Notes under the pieces: model-generated
Told to the model about the DNA's origin: nothing
The model's input: the letters and a program-made list of their open reading frames with translations, nothing else
Databases searched by the model: none
Assembly: GCF_037975245.1 (NCBI RefSeq)
Contig: NC_092575.1
Coordinates: forward strand, 26,190,841 to 26,254,840
Source: Apostichopus japonicus
Taxonomy: Eukaryota; Echinodermata; Holothuroidea; Aspidochirotida; Stichopodidae
Direction: 5' to 3'
Length of the DNA: 64,000 nt
Shown: positions 11,350 to 26,300 of the stretch, in pieces
Numbering within the stretch: position 1 is the first letter of the stretch
How the letters are laid out: every line of letters begins with the position of its first letter
Program-made: the position numbers and the translations under genes

Positions 11350-14300
11350 ATGGCTACTCCGAGGCTGAAAGTGACATACAAAGACCTCCAGAGAAGGGTT
11401 CAGATGAATAAGGACAAACTTGCAGCAGAAAATTCAAAGGGTAACGCAATTCTTCCTTTAATGCTACATTAAAAGCAAGACGAATTGATAGGTATTCCTA
11501 ACGAGTAACGGGACTAACACGATAATGTAGGCTATTGCAGGCCTACTCTTGTTGCAACCGTCACAGTACCAGTGTACTGTAACATTACAAGGATTTTGTT
11601 ACTGGATATTTATTTACTTTACTGTAATGTAGACTCAGCACTGAATTAATCATGATAGTTCATTTTTAAATGTCAATAACACCAACCTCGGCAACATTAG
11701 CTGGTAAAATATTTAGTTTTGCGATGTGCATTTAGTCTAATAAACCTTACTTGCTCCAACAATAACAGCAAATTAGTCTTATTCTCAGTCTTAAGTAGGA
11801 ACTAACAGTACAAATAATGCAAGGACTAGGCCAAGTAAATGGCAAATTGTATATTTTTCAGTCAAAATCTCAGTGATTAAGCTAGGCACAGAAATATCCT
11901 GACACAATTGCAGAGTATAATGCAACTAGAAATCTTATCCACGTAGCCTACAACATCGGCTTTGCCGACAGTCAGCATGCAATAGAAAACATCAAGTCTG
12001 TGTCATATGAGAATGGGCAATCTGCTAAATCTGCTTATGTAGCCAACAGAGCTTGCTATTAAACATCGCACTAAAATATTTTTCAGAGCAAATCATTTTC
12101 AAACAAATCCAAGATATTTTCAAAAATATCCTTTACAAACTGCCAATACCTGAAGATTCTCCCTGGCAACGTAGCCAGCAGAGTCAGGGAGCTAACTTGT
12201 GTTAGACTCAGAAAAAAGCAGTAAACGATGTTTGTTGAGTCATTCTCAAAAGCAATTTGTCAAAGAGTGATTTGGGTAAAACGAAATTGCCTAGCCTAGA
12301 CTGACAGTGACAGCGAAGCCACTGTTTCGTGAGGGGTTGTTCGCGAGTTGCTTGGTATTCTGCAATTACTTCAATATCATAACCGTGAAACAAAGGAATC
12401 AAAATCCAGCCTACATTAGGCCTATAGCTTGATTAAAGTTAGATTTTTCAGATAATGCAAACTTCAAATGTTCAACTATATAGAATGAAGGGCCACTTGA
12501 AAAATGTTTCCCAGTTGCATGGATGCCCAGTTATGTCTTCTCCCCAATCAGCATCAATGTTCCCAAGCTGAAACCTTGGACTAAGAGTTCCTGGCTGTAT
12601 ATATACATCAGAGAATCAACTTCAGTGTCTCTTGAAAAACGCATATTATAAGCAAGACACTGTAACAGCACAATTATAGGTCATTCTTAAAATCTCACAT
12701 AACGTACAGTATGACTGCTTTTTAGACCCAAAAGCTTGATGAGAAAAGCTGAGCTATGTATTTGAAAAACATGCCACCATTGTGTAGTCATCTTTAAAAT
12801 CCAGAATTTTCACGGTCTTCATCATCATTGTTGGAATTCAGTAGTTTTTAGAGAACTAGACTTTGAAGACTGAACATTGCTCAGTTTTTGCAACCTTGTG
12901 AGCACAAATTCTTAGAGCTTGCAATGCACAAGTACATGATATATCATATTTAGATTTAACCATGGAAAGCAAATCTGAATTTGAAGAAAATATTGCCAGT
13001 TTCCCTTTGTGTCATATATAGTGTTTGTTAAGTTTATAGTACCATAAGCTGCTATTCCGTTTCTTTTTAGAGAGTGAAAAGAAGCATGATACTAACTTAT
13101 GACACCATTTCCCTGTTGAATGGGTTACTTTTGTTGTAAGTGACAAATTAATATGTGACAAATTTCTACCCACAGTACTCCAAGAATGCACATGAAATCA
13201 ACAGTAAATGTAAATAAAGCTACTTTCACAGTTACCAAATAGTTGCCATCTGGAGTTCATTAAGTATGGTACCTATATGGATGTATCTGTGTATAAGGTT
13301 TAAGGAGTAAACATCTCCAAAAATGTCTGAATAACAATTAATACTATGCTGTACATGTATGTGGTTTATGTGGTGCTTTGTGTTTTCTCCTGGTTTCAGA
13401 GTGGGCAGTTTTTTCTTACAAGTGATCTTAATTTCTTTTCTTAAAATGCTTGAAGAATTATACATGACAAAACTGTGTAGTCCAAATTAAGTGACAATGA
13501 ACTTGTAAGTTAATAGGATTCTAAACCATGATGCATTGTTGAGTGGTGGGTGTGCTTAATCCTATTGAAGTGTTCATGAACTTCCAGCTACAATGATTGA
13601 CAGTGATATAGAACTAAGAAGCTTAGCTGATAAGCCTTATTGATATATTGAATGATGAGTTTGATTAAAATACTGTTTGATTAAAATACTAGAAGCTAAT
13701 TAAGGGGACTTAATGTCATTATGTTTTGGTACAAAGAACATAGATTGAATGTAAAGAAAATATCAATCCTGGTTTGCCCTACTGTACAGTGTTCGTCTCA
13801 ATTCACAAGATTCAATTTCACGCAGATCACTTGATTTAAGAAACTTATGGTGGATTTGGAGATACAGTAGCTGGTATTTCAAAGAGCTATGTATTTTGGA
13901 TTGTATATTTATTCAATATTTTGATACTGTTTTGAACATGAAGGTATTCTGAAAACAAGTCATGTCACTAAAGTTAACAAACGCAACAATAAAAGTGTTG
14001 AAATTAAGCATAAACTTTGCAAGTGGAGAAGAAAAAAATGCTTTGAGTCAAACTTGTGGAACATAAAATTTTTAAGTTGTGATGCGATTAAAACTTACTG
14101 TACAGTATTGATGAGAATGATGCAAGAATGACAACCAAACCACAAAAAGAAGCTTCAATCATTTGTTTTCAAGGTTCAATGAGTTTAGGCAGTAAAGCTT
14201 CGATATCATTGTTTCCTGTTTCCATCAGGTCTCTCATCCTTTTCCTGGAAAGCTATCTCCCTTTTTGCAAAGTGGTTGGTACTGTATTCAGTGTTTACCA

Positions 14301-17300
14301 ATTAAAATGTGGAAACAATGTTAGATATATGTATGTGAATGGATTGGTAGTGCATCTACACTGCCTTCCTCCCTTACTGATTTACCAATTAGTTAGTTCT
14401 GTCCTTGTAGTCTTTCTCTGTGTTGTGTCTAGATATGCTCAAACTACATGGAGTAGCAATATAAATCTTGTAAAGTTCTCCCCAGTAAGTGTTCCAAGTT
14501 TCATATTGATGTTAAACGTTCTTTTCAAACAGATGCCCAAGACATGCACAATGAGAGAATTGATGTTGCCCCGGTGTCCCGCCAAGATAAGAGGAGTAGG
14601 AGGCCTGACCAGGTCATTTATAGGCCAGGTCAAAGGAGGCAAGGGAAAGGTCAATCGACAGAAGAAGGAAAGCCCACCACGACTGACAGGCAACAGACAT
14701 CCAACCAACAGATATCCAACCAAACACAGCCTCCTGCAAAAGCTCCCCAGAGGCCACAGAATGATTTTGGTGACCTCATGGTCGATAGTGGATTGAAAAC
14801 AACTCCCCCCGGTAGGAAGTTTGGTCCCCGTGGTAGACAAGCTGCTTCTTTAGCTGCCAATGCTCCAACCAAGAAGATCACTCCAGAGTCATCCCCTTCC
14901 GCAGGGTCAAAGTCCAAAAATGGTGACTCAGAGGAGGAATTGTTGTTAGATGCGGATGCCATGGTGGCAGAAGCAAAGAATCACACTACAGCTCAGGATA
15001 CAAATGTGTACTCCTACAACAACAGGCCAAAGAAAAATGACCATAGAGGTCAACATGGTGGAGATGTTCAGAGTAGGGTATTCTCCAGGAGCAAAAACCA
15101 CCAAAGAGAGCAGAGGGTTATACCAGATGAAGAGGTGACTGTAGAAAAAGAAGCAGCGATGAAGCCACAAGAGGGAGGGTCTGTTCACAATGACACAGAT
15201 GAACTAAAAGATGATGTAGAGGATGGAGAGACATGGAAAGCCCACCTCGGAGGAAATACAAAAATAACATGCAGGTTCAACACATCTTCACTACCAGCAA
15301 CAGAAGGCCTTGAATCTGAGGGTCCTAATGTGGCTCATGAATCAAATAGGCCAAAGGGAAGTCAACCTGGAAGGGGTGGGGATAAATCAAAAGGCCCCAG
15401 GGGTAAGCTGCACACCCTCCTGAAAGCTAGAGAAAAATACGACAGTGGCAGTTCCACAGGAAACGATAAGCTTGAAAACTTTGGGAGATTTGCCTCAGAG
15501 TCGGACAACTGGGACCCCGAGATGGAGAGAGCCGACTATCAGCTTCAGACCATGGTAATATCGTCCCGGACGAGAAGCGGGAAGGGCAGGCAGGAGGACG
15601 GACTGGAAAGAGAGGAAGAGCAGCAGCTGAGACGTCCGAGAATTCCAAAGTTTGAGACTCCAGAGGTCGGGGAAGAAGAGTTTTACTGGGATGAGGACCT
15701 GATCGATCCTAAAAAACACAACGGAGACAAGGAAGGAAGGAACGCCAGACAAGGCAGGGTAGGAGAGAGGAATGCCGAGAGTAAAGTCAGACACGAGAGA
15801 CGGCCACCATCACGAGAAGACAAAATGCAAGGGAAGGAACCAGAGTACAGGACAAAGCCAGTGAAAGGGAGAGGACCTGTTAGGAGCAGACTGAGGCAAG
15901 ATTCAGAGAGTTCAGAGGAAGCCTGGAGCACACCTTTCAGGAAAGGTGACTCGCGAGTCGCTCGCCTCAGACGAGAATCGGGAAACTCCAGAAGCTCTGA
16001 TGATTATGATTCTGATAGGCACGAAGAACGACATACTAAAGGAGGAGGGGGTATACTCCATCTGGGAGGTAGGAGTAGCCCCAAGGCTATTCCCGAGAAT
16101 TCCACTACCAGGGGTCACCGAGAGGTCACTCACAAGAAAAATTCGCCGGGGAGAGCTCAGAGTCCGGCGCGAAGTCCCAAACCAAAGGACAAGCAAAAAG
16201 ACAGCAGGCTGTGGGATCCGAGTAAACCGAACCAACGACCAGCACTGGAGCAGAAGCCACCAAGCACACAACTGGTGTTTCTTGATTCTGACTCTGAAAC
16301 ACAGAATTCACCGGCCGACCGGGGAAGTTACGAGTACGGTACCAGCTACCAAGGCTACGATCCCAGTGCCTACCCACCGGTTCAGTATCAGGGTTACCAA
16401 CAGAATTCGACTCAGTCCTGGGCCGACCAAACAGAATCGTCTTATGGGTACCCGCCGACAGCCATGCAACCACCGTCGCAGAGTGTACCATACGGGTACT
16501 ACAACACCCCTGCTCAGAGTATGAACTTTGACCCTCAACAGATAGCACTAATGCATGGTAAGAGAGCCAAAGAGCAGGCGGCCATGCAAGTAGTTCTGGA
16601 AGCTGCTAACAAGGAAACCGACTTTAGCAATGCTGTCGTCCAAGGGATTCATTCCAAGGAGAACCTACAGATAGTGCTCAGTATCAGGTAAGTCAATAAA
16701 TCTGCTCACTCAGTCGTAGGCCTACAGTAGTTAGGCCATTATAAAACAAGACATTTCATCATCAAGGCCTTCAAACTTAAAATGTCAAGACAGATAGGCC
16801 ATTGTTTAAGACAAAGGGAGATCTGAGATTGGTTTGTTGTAAAATTTAGTGTAGTTTGTATTTATGTATGTATTTTAGATCCTCCTGCAAGCAGGAACTT
16901 GCGAAGAAGCCATCATTGGCTTATCAAAGCCGCAAAGCCGCAAGTTTGTGTAAGAAGCATGGATTGCTTAGATTTTCATCAGAATTTTAACACAGAATTT
17001 TTTCTGAGTCTTTTAAGCTGGAATAGTCTAGGGATCAACTCAGCTAGATATATTTATGACAATGTGTATAATCACCTAGTGGGGTGTCTTGATGCCTGTG
17101 AACTACTAGTTAAGTTTTAATTAGTATCTAACAGAACTAAAGCAAGCCTGGGATCTAAGTATATTTCGTTCAGGAATACGGACATCTTTCAACTGTGAGC
17201 CCTGAAACATGTCTCTATTAAGAACTGCTACTTGTTTACGATTTAATTTGAAATAACCATTCTTAAAAAAAACTAACCAGAAGCTCTGGAAGTATTAAAA

Positions 17301-20300
17301 TATATTCATTTCAGGAAGCTGCTACAAGAAAGCTTATCATTGTGTGAACAAACATTTTTGTGACTTACCACATCAATAGCTCTCACAACTGACTTCTTCT
17401 TCTTCTCCTTTTTCTTCCAACATCAGGAAAGATTTGGAAAAGCTCTACGAGGGTATCGTCCTACTGGATCTCCAGATCTCCACCCAATACAACATTGAGC
17501 AGTTGTTGTGGAAGAATGCCTATTACCAGCTATGTGAACTGATGAAGAAAGAGGAATATGCAAAGGATACTACCTACAAAGATGCAATGGTGGAACTACT
17601 GCAAAACGTAAGAATTTACCATTCCGCGATGCTGTAGGTCGGATCAATTTTAAATGTAAACAAAATGGGAAACTGACTTTCAAATTTTAAAAGAAACTGC
17701 AGAAGTGCAAAGAAATTTTTGGCTAGAGGAGGATTTGAGCCGGTGACCTCCTCTGGGTTGCACAGGCCCTGACTGTCAGCTGTTTGGTCCTTTATTGGTG
17801 GCCATCCCTACATAGCCATTAGATTTGCAGTCATAAGCCACAGTACTTTGCATACACCAGGAAACACACCCCTATTTCATTGACTTCAACCCAGATAGCA
17901 GCAGGGTAAGGGGTGTCAAATAGATTTGGTTATTTACATATTTAGTAAATGAACAATGAAAAACTGACTTGGAAATTATTTTAAAATATCAAGAAAAAAA
18001 AAGGAAAAGTGCAATTTTGCGACCTGAGTTTTAACTTTTATGATCATGATATTTTCAGACTATTGCTGCAGCTGTTTCTTACTGTCCTTGTACTTACATC
18101 TTTGCAAGTCGTTTCTATCACAAACTTTTGTTTTCTTCATATTTTTGACCTTTTTTCAGGGGTCAACATTTTATGAAGAATTGTTAGAGAAACTGCAATC
18201 AACATACTGTTTTAAGTTAGACACCAAGACCGGCTTGGATCCGTTACACGAAGAACCCAGGAGAACGGTTAGTTGATTCCATTGGTGACCTCTTGAATCT
18301 TATTTATATTATTTAGTGTCATTTAAGCAACAAGATCTACTTCTACAAGCCACACCTTAACAATATATTGGAGGTATTATAGGAGCACAGTTTGTAGTAT
18401 TGAAAATATTCTCTTGGACGTACAGTAAGAAGTGACCAGGCAGAAGTTATTCATTTCTTCATATTGGTATTCCAGATGGGTAGACAAGAAAAAAAATATT
18501 TAGAATTTTTTATATATTTTTTTACACATCGTGATGGTGATATCATAATCATGAGAATGATTGTATTATCTGAACCTAATCAGGAGGAATTTTTTTGATC
18601 AGTGTACTGAGAAGGAGGTATTTTTCATTGTAAATATTCAAATTTGAATAGAGTTGTTATGAGACACTTGTAACTTAAAGAGTTTTTGTCTTTCACAGAT
18701 AAAACTGGCAATACTCAGTGCTCAGAGATGTATGATAGCTCTGGGTGATATTGCAAGATACAAAGAACAAGCTCATGGAACTAGCAGCTATGGAAGAGCA
18801 AGAAGGTATGTTTTATCTCTCCTACATATGTGAAGTAAAACTTTCTAGTTTTTGTGGGAGTGAGATGTAGCATTGCATTAAGTGTGGTGTAGCGTTTAGA
18901 GGGAGGTTTGGTGTACCAGTTAGAGAGGTGAACTGTGGTGTAGCAGTTAGGTATTATGTATAGTGTTACAGTGAGGTTTGACATAACAGTTACAGGTGCA
19001 AGTGAGGTTTGACGTAACAGTTACAGGTGAAGGTATAATTCAGTTGGAAGTCTATGCAGTGCGTTACTTATAGGTGAAGCTAAACCCGAGGGTTTCATGT
19101 GCTGCATCAATAGAGCTAAAGTTATTTTGCAATTAGACAAGAAATGGTTGTTACATAGCGATAAGAGCTGATAATGTGTTGTATCAATGTACGTAAGAGT
19201 ACATTAAGGTTTAATGTATTGTGTGTTAAAGGTGTGGCATAGTTAGAGGTGAAGCAGTTAAATGGGTGAGTTGTGTCCATGGCAGAGAAGGTTCACTACA
19301 GCATCTATATATGATGTTTGTTAATTTAACATACACCATGTTAAACTTTTGTTTTTCGAATATCTTTTTAACAGCTGGTATACGAAGGCTCAAAGGTTAG
19401 CTCCAAGAAATGGGAAACCATACAACCAACTAGCGATCCTAGCTCTCTACACTGTAAGTATGTTTCTACCACCATTAGGGGTTCAAGCTTTACTCTGTGT
19501 CATGACAGTCTGTCTGTCTGTCCCTACTTATTTTCAAATTCTGCAGGACACAAAAGATTGTCTGTTTTTTTATGAAAAGATTTGTTAAATTTTGGTATTA
19601 ACTTTAAAATGTCAATGAATACATTTTTTAATCATGCATGTGCATATTAAATGCATTAGTCAATACAATTTACAACATTTGTATATAAAATGCATTAATA
19701 AATACATTTATAGCATGTGTATATTAAATGCATTATTCAATGCAATTTATAGTATGTGTATATAAAATGCATTTGTCAATGCATTTTATATCATGTGTAT
19801 ATTAAATGCATTAGTCAATGTATTTTTATAGCATGTGTATATCAAATGGATTAGTCAATGCATCTATAGCATGTGTAAATAAAATGCATTAGTCAATACA
19901 ATTTACAACATGTGTATATAAAATGCATTAGTCAATGCATTTTATAGCATGTGTACTTAAAATGCATTAGTCAATGCATTTTATAGCATGTGTATATTAA
20001 ATGTATTGGTCAATGCATTTTATAGCATGTGTATATTAAATACATAAGTCAATGCATTACATAGCATGTGTATATAATATGCTTTTGTCAATACAATTTA
20101 CAACATGTGTATATAAAATGTATTAGTCAATGCATTTTATAGCATGTGTATAAATTATGCTTTAGTCAATGCATTTTATAGCATGTGTATATAAAATGCA
20201 TTAGTCAATGCATTTTATAGCATGTGTATATAAAATGCATTAATCAATGCATTTTATAGCATGTGTATATAAAATGCATTGGTCAATGTATTTTATAGCA

Positions 20301-23300
20301 TGTGTATATTAAATGCATCAGTCAATGCATTTTATAGCATGTGTACTTAAAATGCATTAGTCAATGCACTTTATAGCATGTGTAAATGAACTGAATATGT
20401 GTTTTATGTTTGATCTTCATCTTCCATCCTACCAACAGAGAAGGAAATTGGATGCAGTCTATTTCTACATGAGAAGTTTGGCAGCTAGCAACCCATTTAT
20501 AACAGCCAGGGAGAGCTTGATGACTTTATTTGAGGAAGTTAGAAAGAAGGTGAACAAAGATTTTATTGAAAACAAATGTACTGATATTGAAGACTCCTCA
20601 CTTACCTATCTCCTCACAACCAATGTACTCTTGTATGTATTGCCCAATGTTAACCATAACTGTCGATTGCAGTACTGCACACATCTTTCTGAATATATTT
20701 AAATCTCATTATCAAAACTTCCATAATTCAATGTAAAGTCAGATATTGCAAAATGTTGTCCCAAGTTAGATGTTCAGCATCTGGTGGAATGTGTTTTGCG
20801 GATTCTTGTATTGTGTCTTTACAAATTGTGAGTTTGAAGATACACTGCACACCATTAAAAGGCGACTTTGGTTTCAGTTAATGAGACCAACTATTGGGAA
20901 GAGAAATATGATTTGTTTGCTGAGTCTTAGATCAATATATTATTCTTAACTCCAGGCATGGTCAATTCACAATAACTATGGTTGAAATTAGAAGGTAACA
21001 TCGGAATATATACTGCTCCAATTTGAGCAAATATGATATATTATCTTTATTATCTCTCGGTAATGTGTTAATTGTGACTTGCAAGTTGAATATTTATCCA
21101 AGATCGGTTTTGTCTCTCGTTTCATTTTTAGATCGAACACAAAGAGCAAGAAGTTCTACGACTGAAGAAGGAGAAGGAGTCTCGTCTAAATCAACCTCCG
21201 CAGAGGAGGGGACAAAGGGGAGGAGATGACGGGGGTAACCGGAAGGAGATCTGGATCCATTACGATGGTACCAGAGCAGGGGCTAAACCTCATGATATGG
21301 AGGAAGAGGAACAACTTAGTGATGAAGAAAGCAGTGAGAGGGAACTGAAGAAGATGCCCCCAGCTGAGGTAATGCATAGATGCTGGCCTGATGAAAGGGT
21401 TGTTGGGGGGGGGGGAGCAATGGGAGGGAATTGAAGAAGATGCCACCAGCTGAGGTTATGTATAGATGCTGGCCTAATGAAGGGTGGTTGGGGAGGGGGG
21501 GAGGGGAGCAGTGAGAGGGAACTGAAAAAGATGCCCCCAGCTGAGGTAATGCATAGATGCTAGCCTGAAGAAAGGGGGCATCAGGGGGGAGGCTATAGCC
21601 ACGGGACCCCCATGGAAATATATATATTTAGCTAATGTAGTTTCATTTTCTTTTAATAAACTTATACATTATTATTCATTCACATGTTATTCATTAGCTC
21701 CTTACTAAGTTGTGCAGCATTCCTTGAAATTGATCTCGGAGGTTGATAAATAGGAATGTATGAGGCCTTGAATTCTGTAACCAATTTCTTCTTTTCTTTT
21801 GTCGCAGTTGAATAAGAGATTCGTTCTCAGCTTTCTGAATGTTCACGGGAAACTGTTTACAAAGATTGGGTAAGCTTTCTTCTGTTTTGTAATTGATTAT
21901 ATCCAAACCATTTAGAGTGTATTCTTCAGCATTCTGTGAAGGGTGCAGTATTTGGATGGAGAAATAAATTGATTGTTTAAAAACCTGTGACTAGTAAAGT
22001 CACGTATGTGAAAAGTAGAGTAACTTCAATATGCGTTAATCATGTATTATGAATGGTTTCATTGTTATATATATCACCTAGTAATTGTTTCAAGAGAGCC
22101 AATTTAGGCAGAATAATAGGGTGGGGGGGGGGTCGGGGGATGGCTGTACAACCTCATGGATGAAACTTGAGGGGCACCATGGAAAAAAGCACACACACGA
22201 TGATGCTGTTATTCTGATATTTGTGATGGAACTGCAATTAAAATCTGAATTTCTTCGTGTGTACTGTTGTTTGTTATTTCAAGTTGTTGATTAATGATCA
22301 TGTGACTTGTGTCCAGTTTGGTTGTAACATTTTCTATTTTTTTTTTCTTTCTTGTAATTGTTAACTATCAGAATGGAGGCATTTTCTCATGCCGTGGGGA
22401 ATCTGTTGAAGGAATTTAGCGCTTTGCTAAGCCAGACTCCAACTCCCATCACCAGTAACAGACTCTTGCAGCTAATGGCTATCAATATGTTTGCAGTTGA
22501 AAACACAAATGTCAAAGGTAAGGACTGTGAGAGGAATCAATGTAAGATGGATGACTGACCTAATGCTGAAGAAGAATGGTATGCAGAGAGAGAGAGAGAA
22601 AAAGATGGGGGTTGGGGGGAGTAGGGGCTAAAGCAGCTAGGCACAGGTTTACATAGGGGGGCAGTGAAAATATGTGAGAAAGAATTATGTTATGTGTTGT
22701 CATTTGCATTTGAATATAGTTATTTCCATATTTACAATAATAAAAGTGCAATGGAAATATACAGTAAACTAGAAATTAAGTCAATTAAATTGCAAACGAA
22801 CTGAAGGGAATGTGGAGGCCTGGTGATATAATTATCCATGGGGCCAGAAACTGGCTCTCAATTCCCCTGACTGTAGGAGTAAAGGTAGAAAGCAGCAAAG
22901 TGTGGTGTAATGGTAGAAAGCACATGTTAAAATGTAAGACTGTCATAATTATCGAATTGGTTTTGTGACCAGTGTCAGCCTTCCAGTCCTGAAGAAGTCT
23001 CCATCTCGGTGTTTATTTTCAGATGAGAGGACAGCATCTGATGACCTCAGGCCATACCTTCAAGAGCTTTCAGTTCAACTGGGATTAGATATGTTCATTA
23101 TTCTGGTACAGAGGTGCAGTGAATATCTTAAAAGTAAGTGTTTTATTTATTCATTATCTAAAGCTTTTATGCGTCATTTTTGCTCATATTCATCTAAGAT
23201 ATTGATGAGATTCTAGCATCGATCTCTCCTTCCATCGTTTGTTGATAAATATTACCCAGAGAATGTTTCAACGTAGTTCAGACACATCCTCACAACTACA

Positions 23301-26300
23301 TTTGGTAATAATTAAATTGATTATGAAAATAACAAGAAAAAATACAACACAAAACGGCAGTAAGGATTAGAACACAACAAGTTCTATGCAACAACACATC
23401 AACAATGGAATAACCATCTTAAGTCTTGCACATACACAGGGTTCAAGAAACTAGTGATTTTGTATCAAATTGATACTCATCACACAATGTCAGCGTCAAT
23501 GTCATTGGATTCAAAGCGAGGAAGGGGTTGAAGATCGTTTCATAGGAACCTTAACTTACCTTTTAATAATTAGAGAATTGCCTCAGTTCCAGTAGTTGTT
23601 AATCCACCAATCACTCTGTGTCTTGATTTCACTGTCTTTAATTATCTTGCTGTTTGATTAATGTTTGTGTTTCCATCCATCCATGTGATTCTCCCTCACC
23701 CCCCCCCTTCTCCCCCTCCAAAGAAGACTTGCAGAAGCAGACCAGACCGGACCAGTGCCTTTGCGAGGATCTCCATGAGATGCTGCCAGCTGTCAAGGTC
23801 TTTGCTGATTGGATGATGTGTCATCCAGGTTTATGGAATCCACCGCCGACTGTAAACGAAGAGCACTTAGTGTGAGTACAAAACATTGTTTCCTAAGTCT
23901 AGGGCTTGGAAAAATGATCATTTAGTACTTGTTATAAGAGTTACATTTGTAAACTGATTCTTGAAAATGACAAAAATGATCATTTAGTACTTGTTATAAC
24001 AGTTGCATTTGAAACTGGTTCTTGTGATGGTTTGACATGCTCATTTCAGTGTCGCAAGACAGCATGAACACCCAGTATCACAGACTGTCTTATAACAGGT
24101 TTTGGGTAGGTCAGTTAGGTATGCATTGGGTCACGGACAGTGTATCAAGTAGAACTTGTGTCACTGTGGTATGATACATCTGTCACATATGACTTGTGTC
24201 ATGAAGATGTGACTTGTGTCTGTCAGGTATGACTTGTGTCAGTTAGATGTAACAAGTGTCAGTGAGGTATAACTTCTGTTAATCAGATATGAATTGTTCA
24301 TTCAAGAATGACTTGTGTGAGTCAGGTATAACTTCTGTTAGTCAGATATGAATTGTTCATTCAAGAATGACTTGTGTGAGTCAGGTATAACTTCTGTTAG
24401 TCAGATATGAATTGTTCAGTCAAGAATGACTTGTGTGAGTCAAGTATGACTTCTGTTAGTCAGATATTGGTCAGTCAAGAATGACTTGTGTTTGTTAGAT
24501 ATGACTTGTGTCACTCAGGTGAAACATTTGTGACCAGTAAACCAGGTTTGAGTTTTGACATGGTTGAGTAACTCTAACTCATGCTTTTCTTTCTTATTCT
24601 TTTAAAAATAAACTATATTATCCCTTACTTAATTTGTCCCTTCATTGTCCCTCTTTTTATTTATCCCTCTATGGTTTTTTATTTTTCTACAATAGTTCCA
24701 AAACAGATGTTTGGGAAACAGTTGCATCGTTCTTAAACATTTTGAAAGACTATGAAGAATTTGGAGTAGACTTTATGCCAGAGTGTGAAGGTAACGTTAA
24801 TACATTCTTTGGTTTCATTTCTCAAATCACTTAGGTTAACTGAAATATTCCAAAACTGTGATATAATATGTAACTAAATAATAGTATTTTACATGAGAAA
24901 AAAACATTTGGAGATAAAAGTCTTAACTTGACATAACTTAATATGATTTGAAGATATTCAAAACAGCTTGATGTTTACAAAATTCAAAAAAACATATAAA
25001 ATTCAGGATATAATGGACTCACTAAAGTGTCCTCTGACACATTTTATAAATTTGTTTAACTTCTTCTTTTTTTTGTATTTGATATAGATTCGGAAGAGAT
25101 TTTGCTTCCAGAAGACCACATGTTGTCTGGTTTTGTGCCTTTACTAGCTCTGCCTCTCAAACCTCTCTACGTTTCTAAGAATGTTGACAAGGTGAGCTGG
25201 TTTTATCTTTCTATCTCATAAAATTGTTTGTTGAGGTAGAGCAAGAGATGGGATGGATAGGGGTTTGTTTGTTCAGCATCAGTCAATGAATATTAGAATA
25301 AATGAATAACAAATTTGCATAATTGTTTGCTTATAAAAACAGAACATGTCAGTACTAAATATACTGCTGGTCTTTGGCTCGGTAATTATGTCACAAACGA
25401 AGCGTTGAGATTAGCATGGAGCAGATACGGATATTGATGATAAGTTAAGATCTGATGAGACATGAGACAGTAAACTGATTTTCTCACTGATCCGTATTCT
25501 CCAAACTTCTTCCAGATGTTGGCCATGGATTCCATCAGGATCACATCACTCAAGTTATTCGGTGAATTCATCTACGGGCAGGAGACACCCCTCATCGCCT
25601 TTGATGGCGCAAGAGGTTGCTACGTATCGGTGGCTCCTAAGATGGTGGCCGGCAGCGTCCAGAGACTGCACAGGAGACTGGATCAAGGAGCCCATCTAGA
25701 GGTTTGATCTTGCTTGATTTCTGAATTGGCAAAACATTTTACTGTAGAATCTGAGGTTAGGTGGAGAATGTTTGCATAGGATGTAAGTACCTAATCCCCT
25801 TCCCATCCCTCCCCCCACCCACATCTTTTGAACGTTAACAAAACCTTGCATGTGTTCGGTCCATATTGAGACAATTCTGAACTACTGGTTTAATGATCCT
25901 ACCTTCTGTCAGGTGAGGGAAGCAACTACTATTTTCTTGTAAGTTGAGTCTCATTAAATAGTTAAATAATTCATTAGTCTTGTGAAGCAGATGAATCCCT
26001 CCCCACTTCCCCACCCTTCCTCCTCCCCATCTGCCCTTCCACTCATCTTATGAAAACCTAGTGTCTTGAATGTACAATTTCATGATTATCATCCTCATTG
26101 AATATACATAATTCATTCCTTGTGGAGGCTTTAATTTGGTATTTTCTAATTCTCCCATGAAAGCCTACATAAAATTGCCTGTCCTGTTTGCCTTATACTG
26201 TTCAGGAGAGTAAGATTTTGCAATACCATACACCAAATACATTGAACATGGTTGTTCATTTCCAACTTTACAGTAGAATAGAGGCAGAAAGTGTTAAACT

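Noticed and set aside
14128-14796. 222-codon plus-strand frame across the SMG6 exon 2 acceptor
   Set aside because: Different frame from the well supported SMG6 exon; no recognisable domain.
15427-16548. Several minus-strand frames opposite SMG6 exon 2
   Set aside because: Shadows of the long SMG6 exon; no family match.
17725-17800. tRNA-like segment on the minus strand in SMG6 intron 3
   Set aside because: It has a B-box-like stretch but no complete cloverleaf with A box and acceptor stem; at most a SINE remnant, so not called as a tRNA gene.
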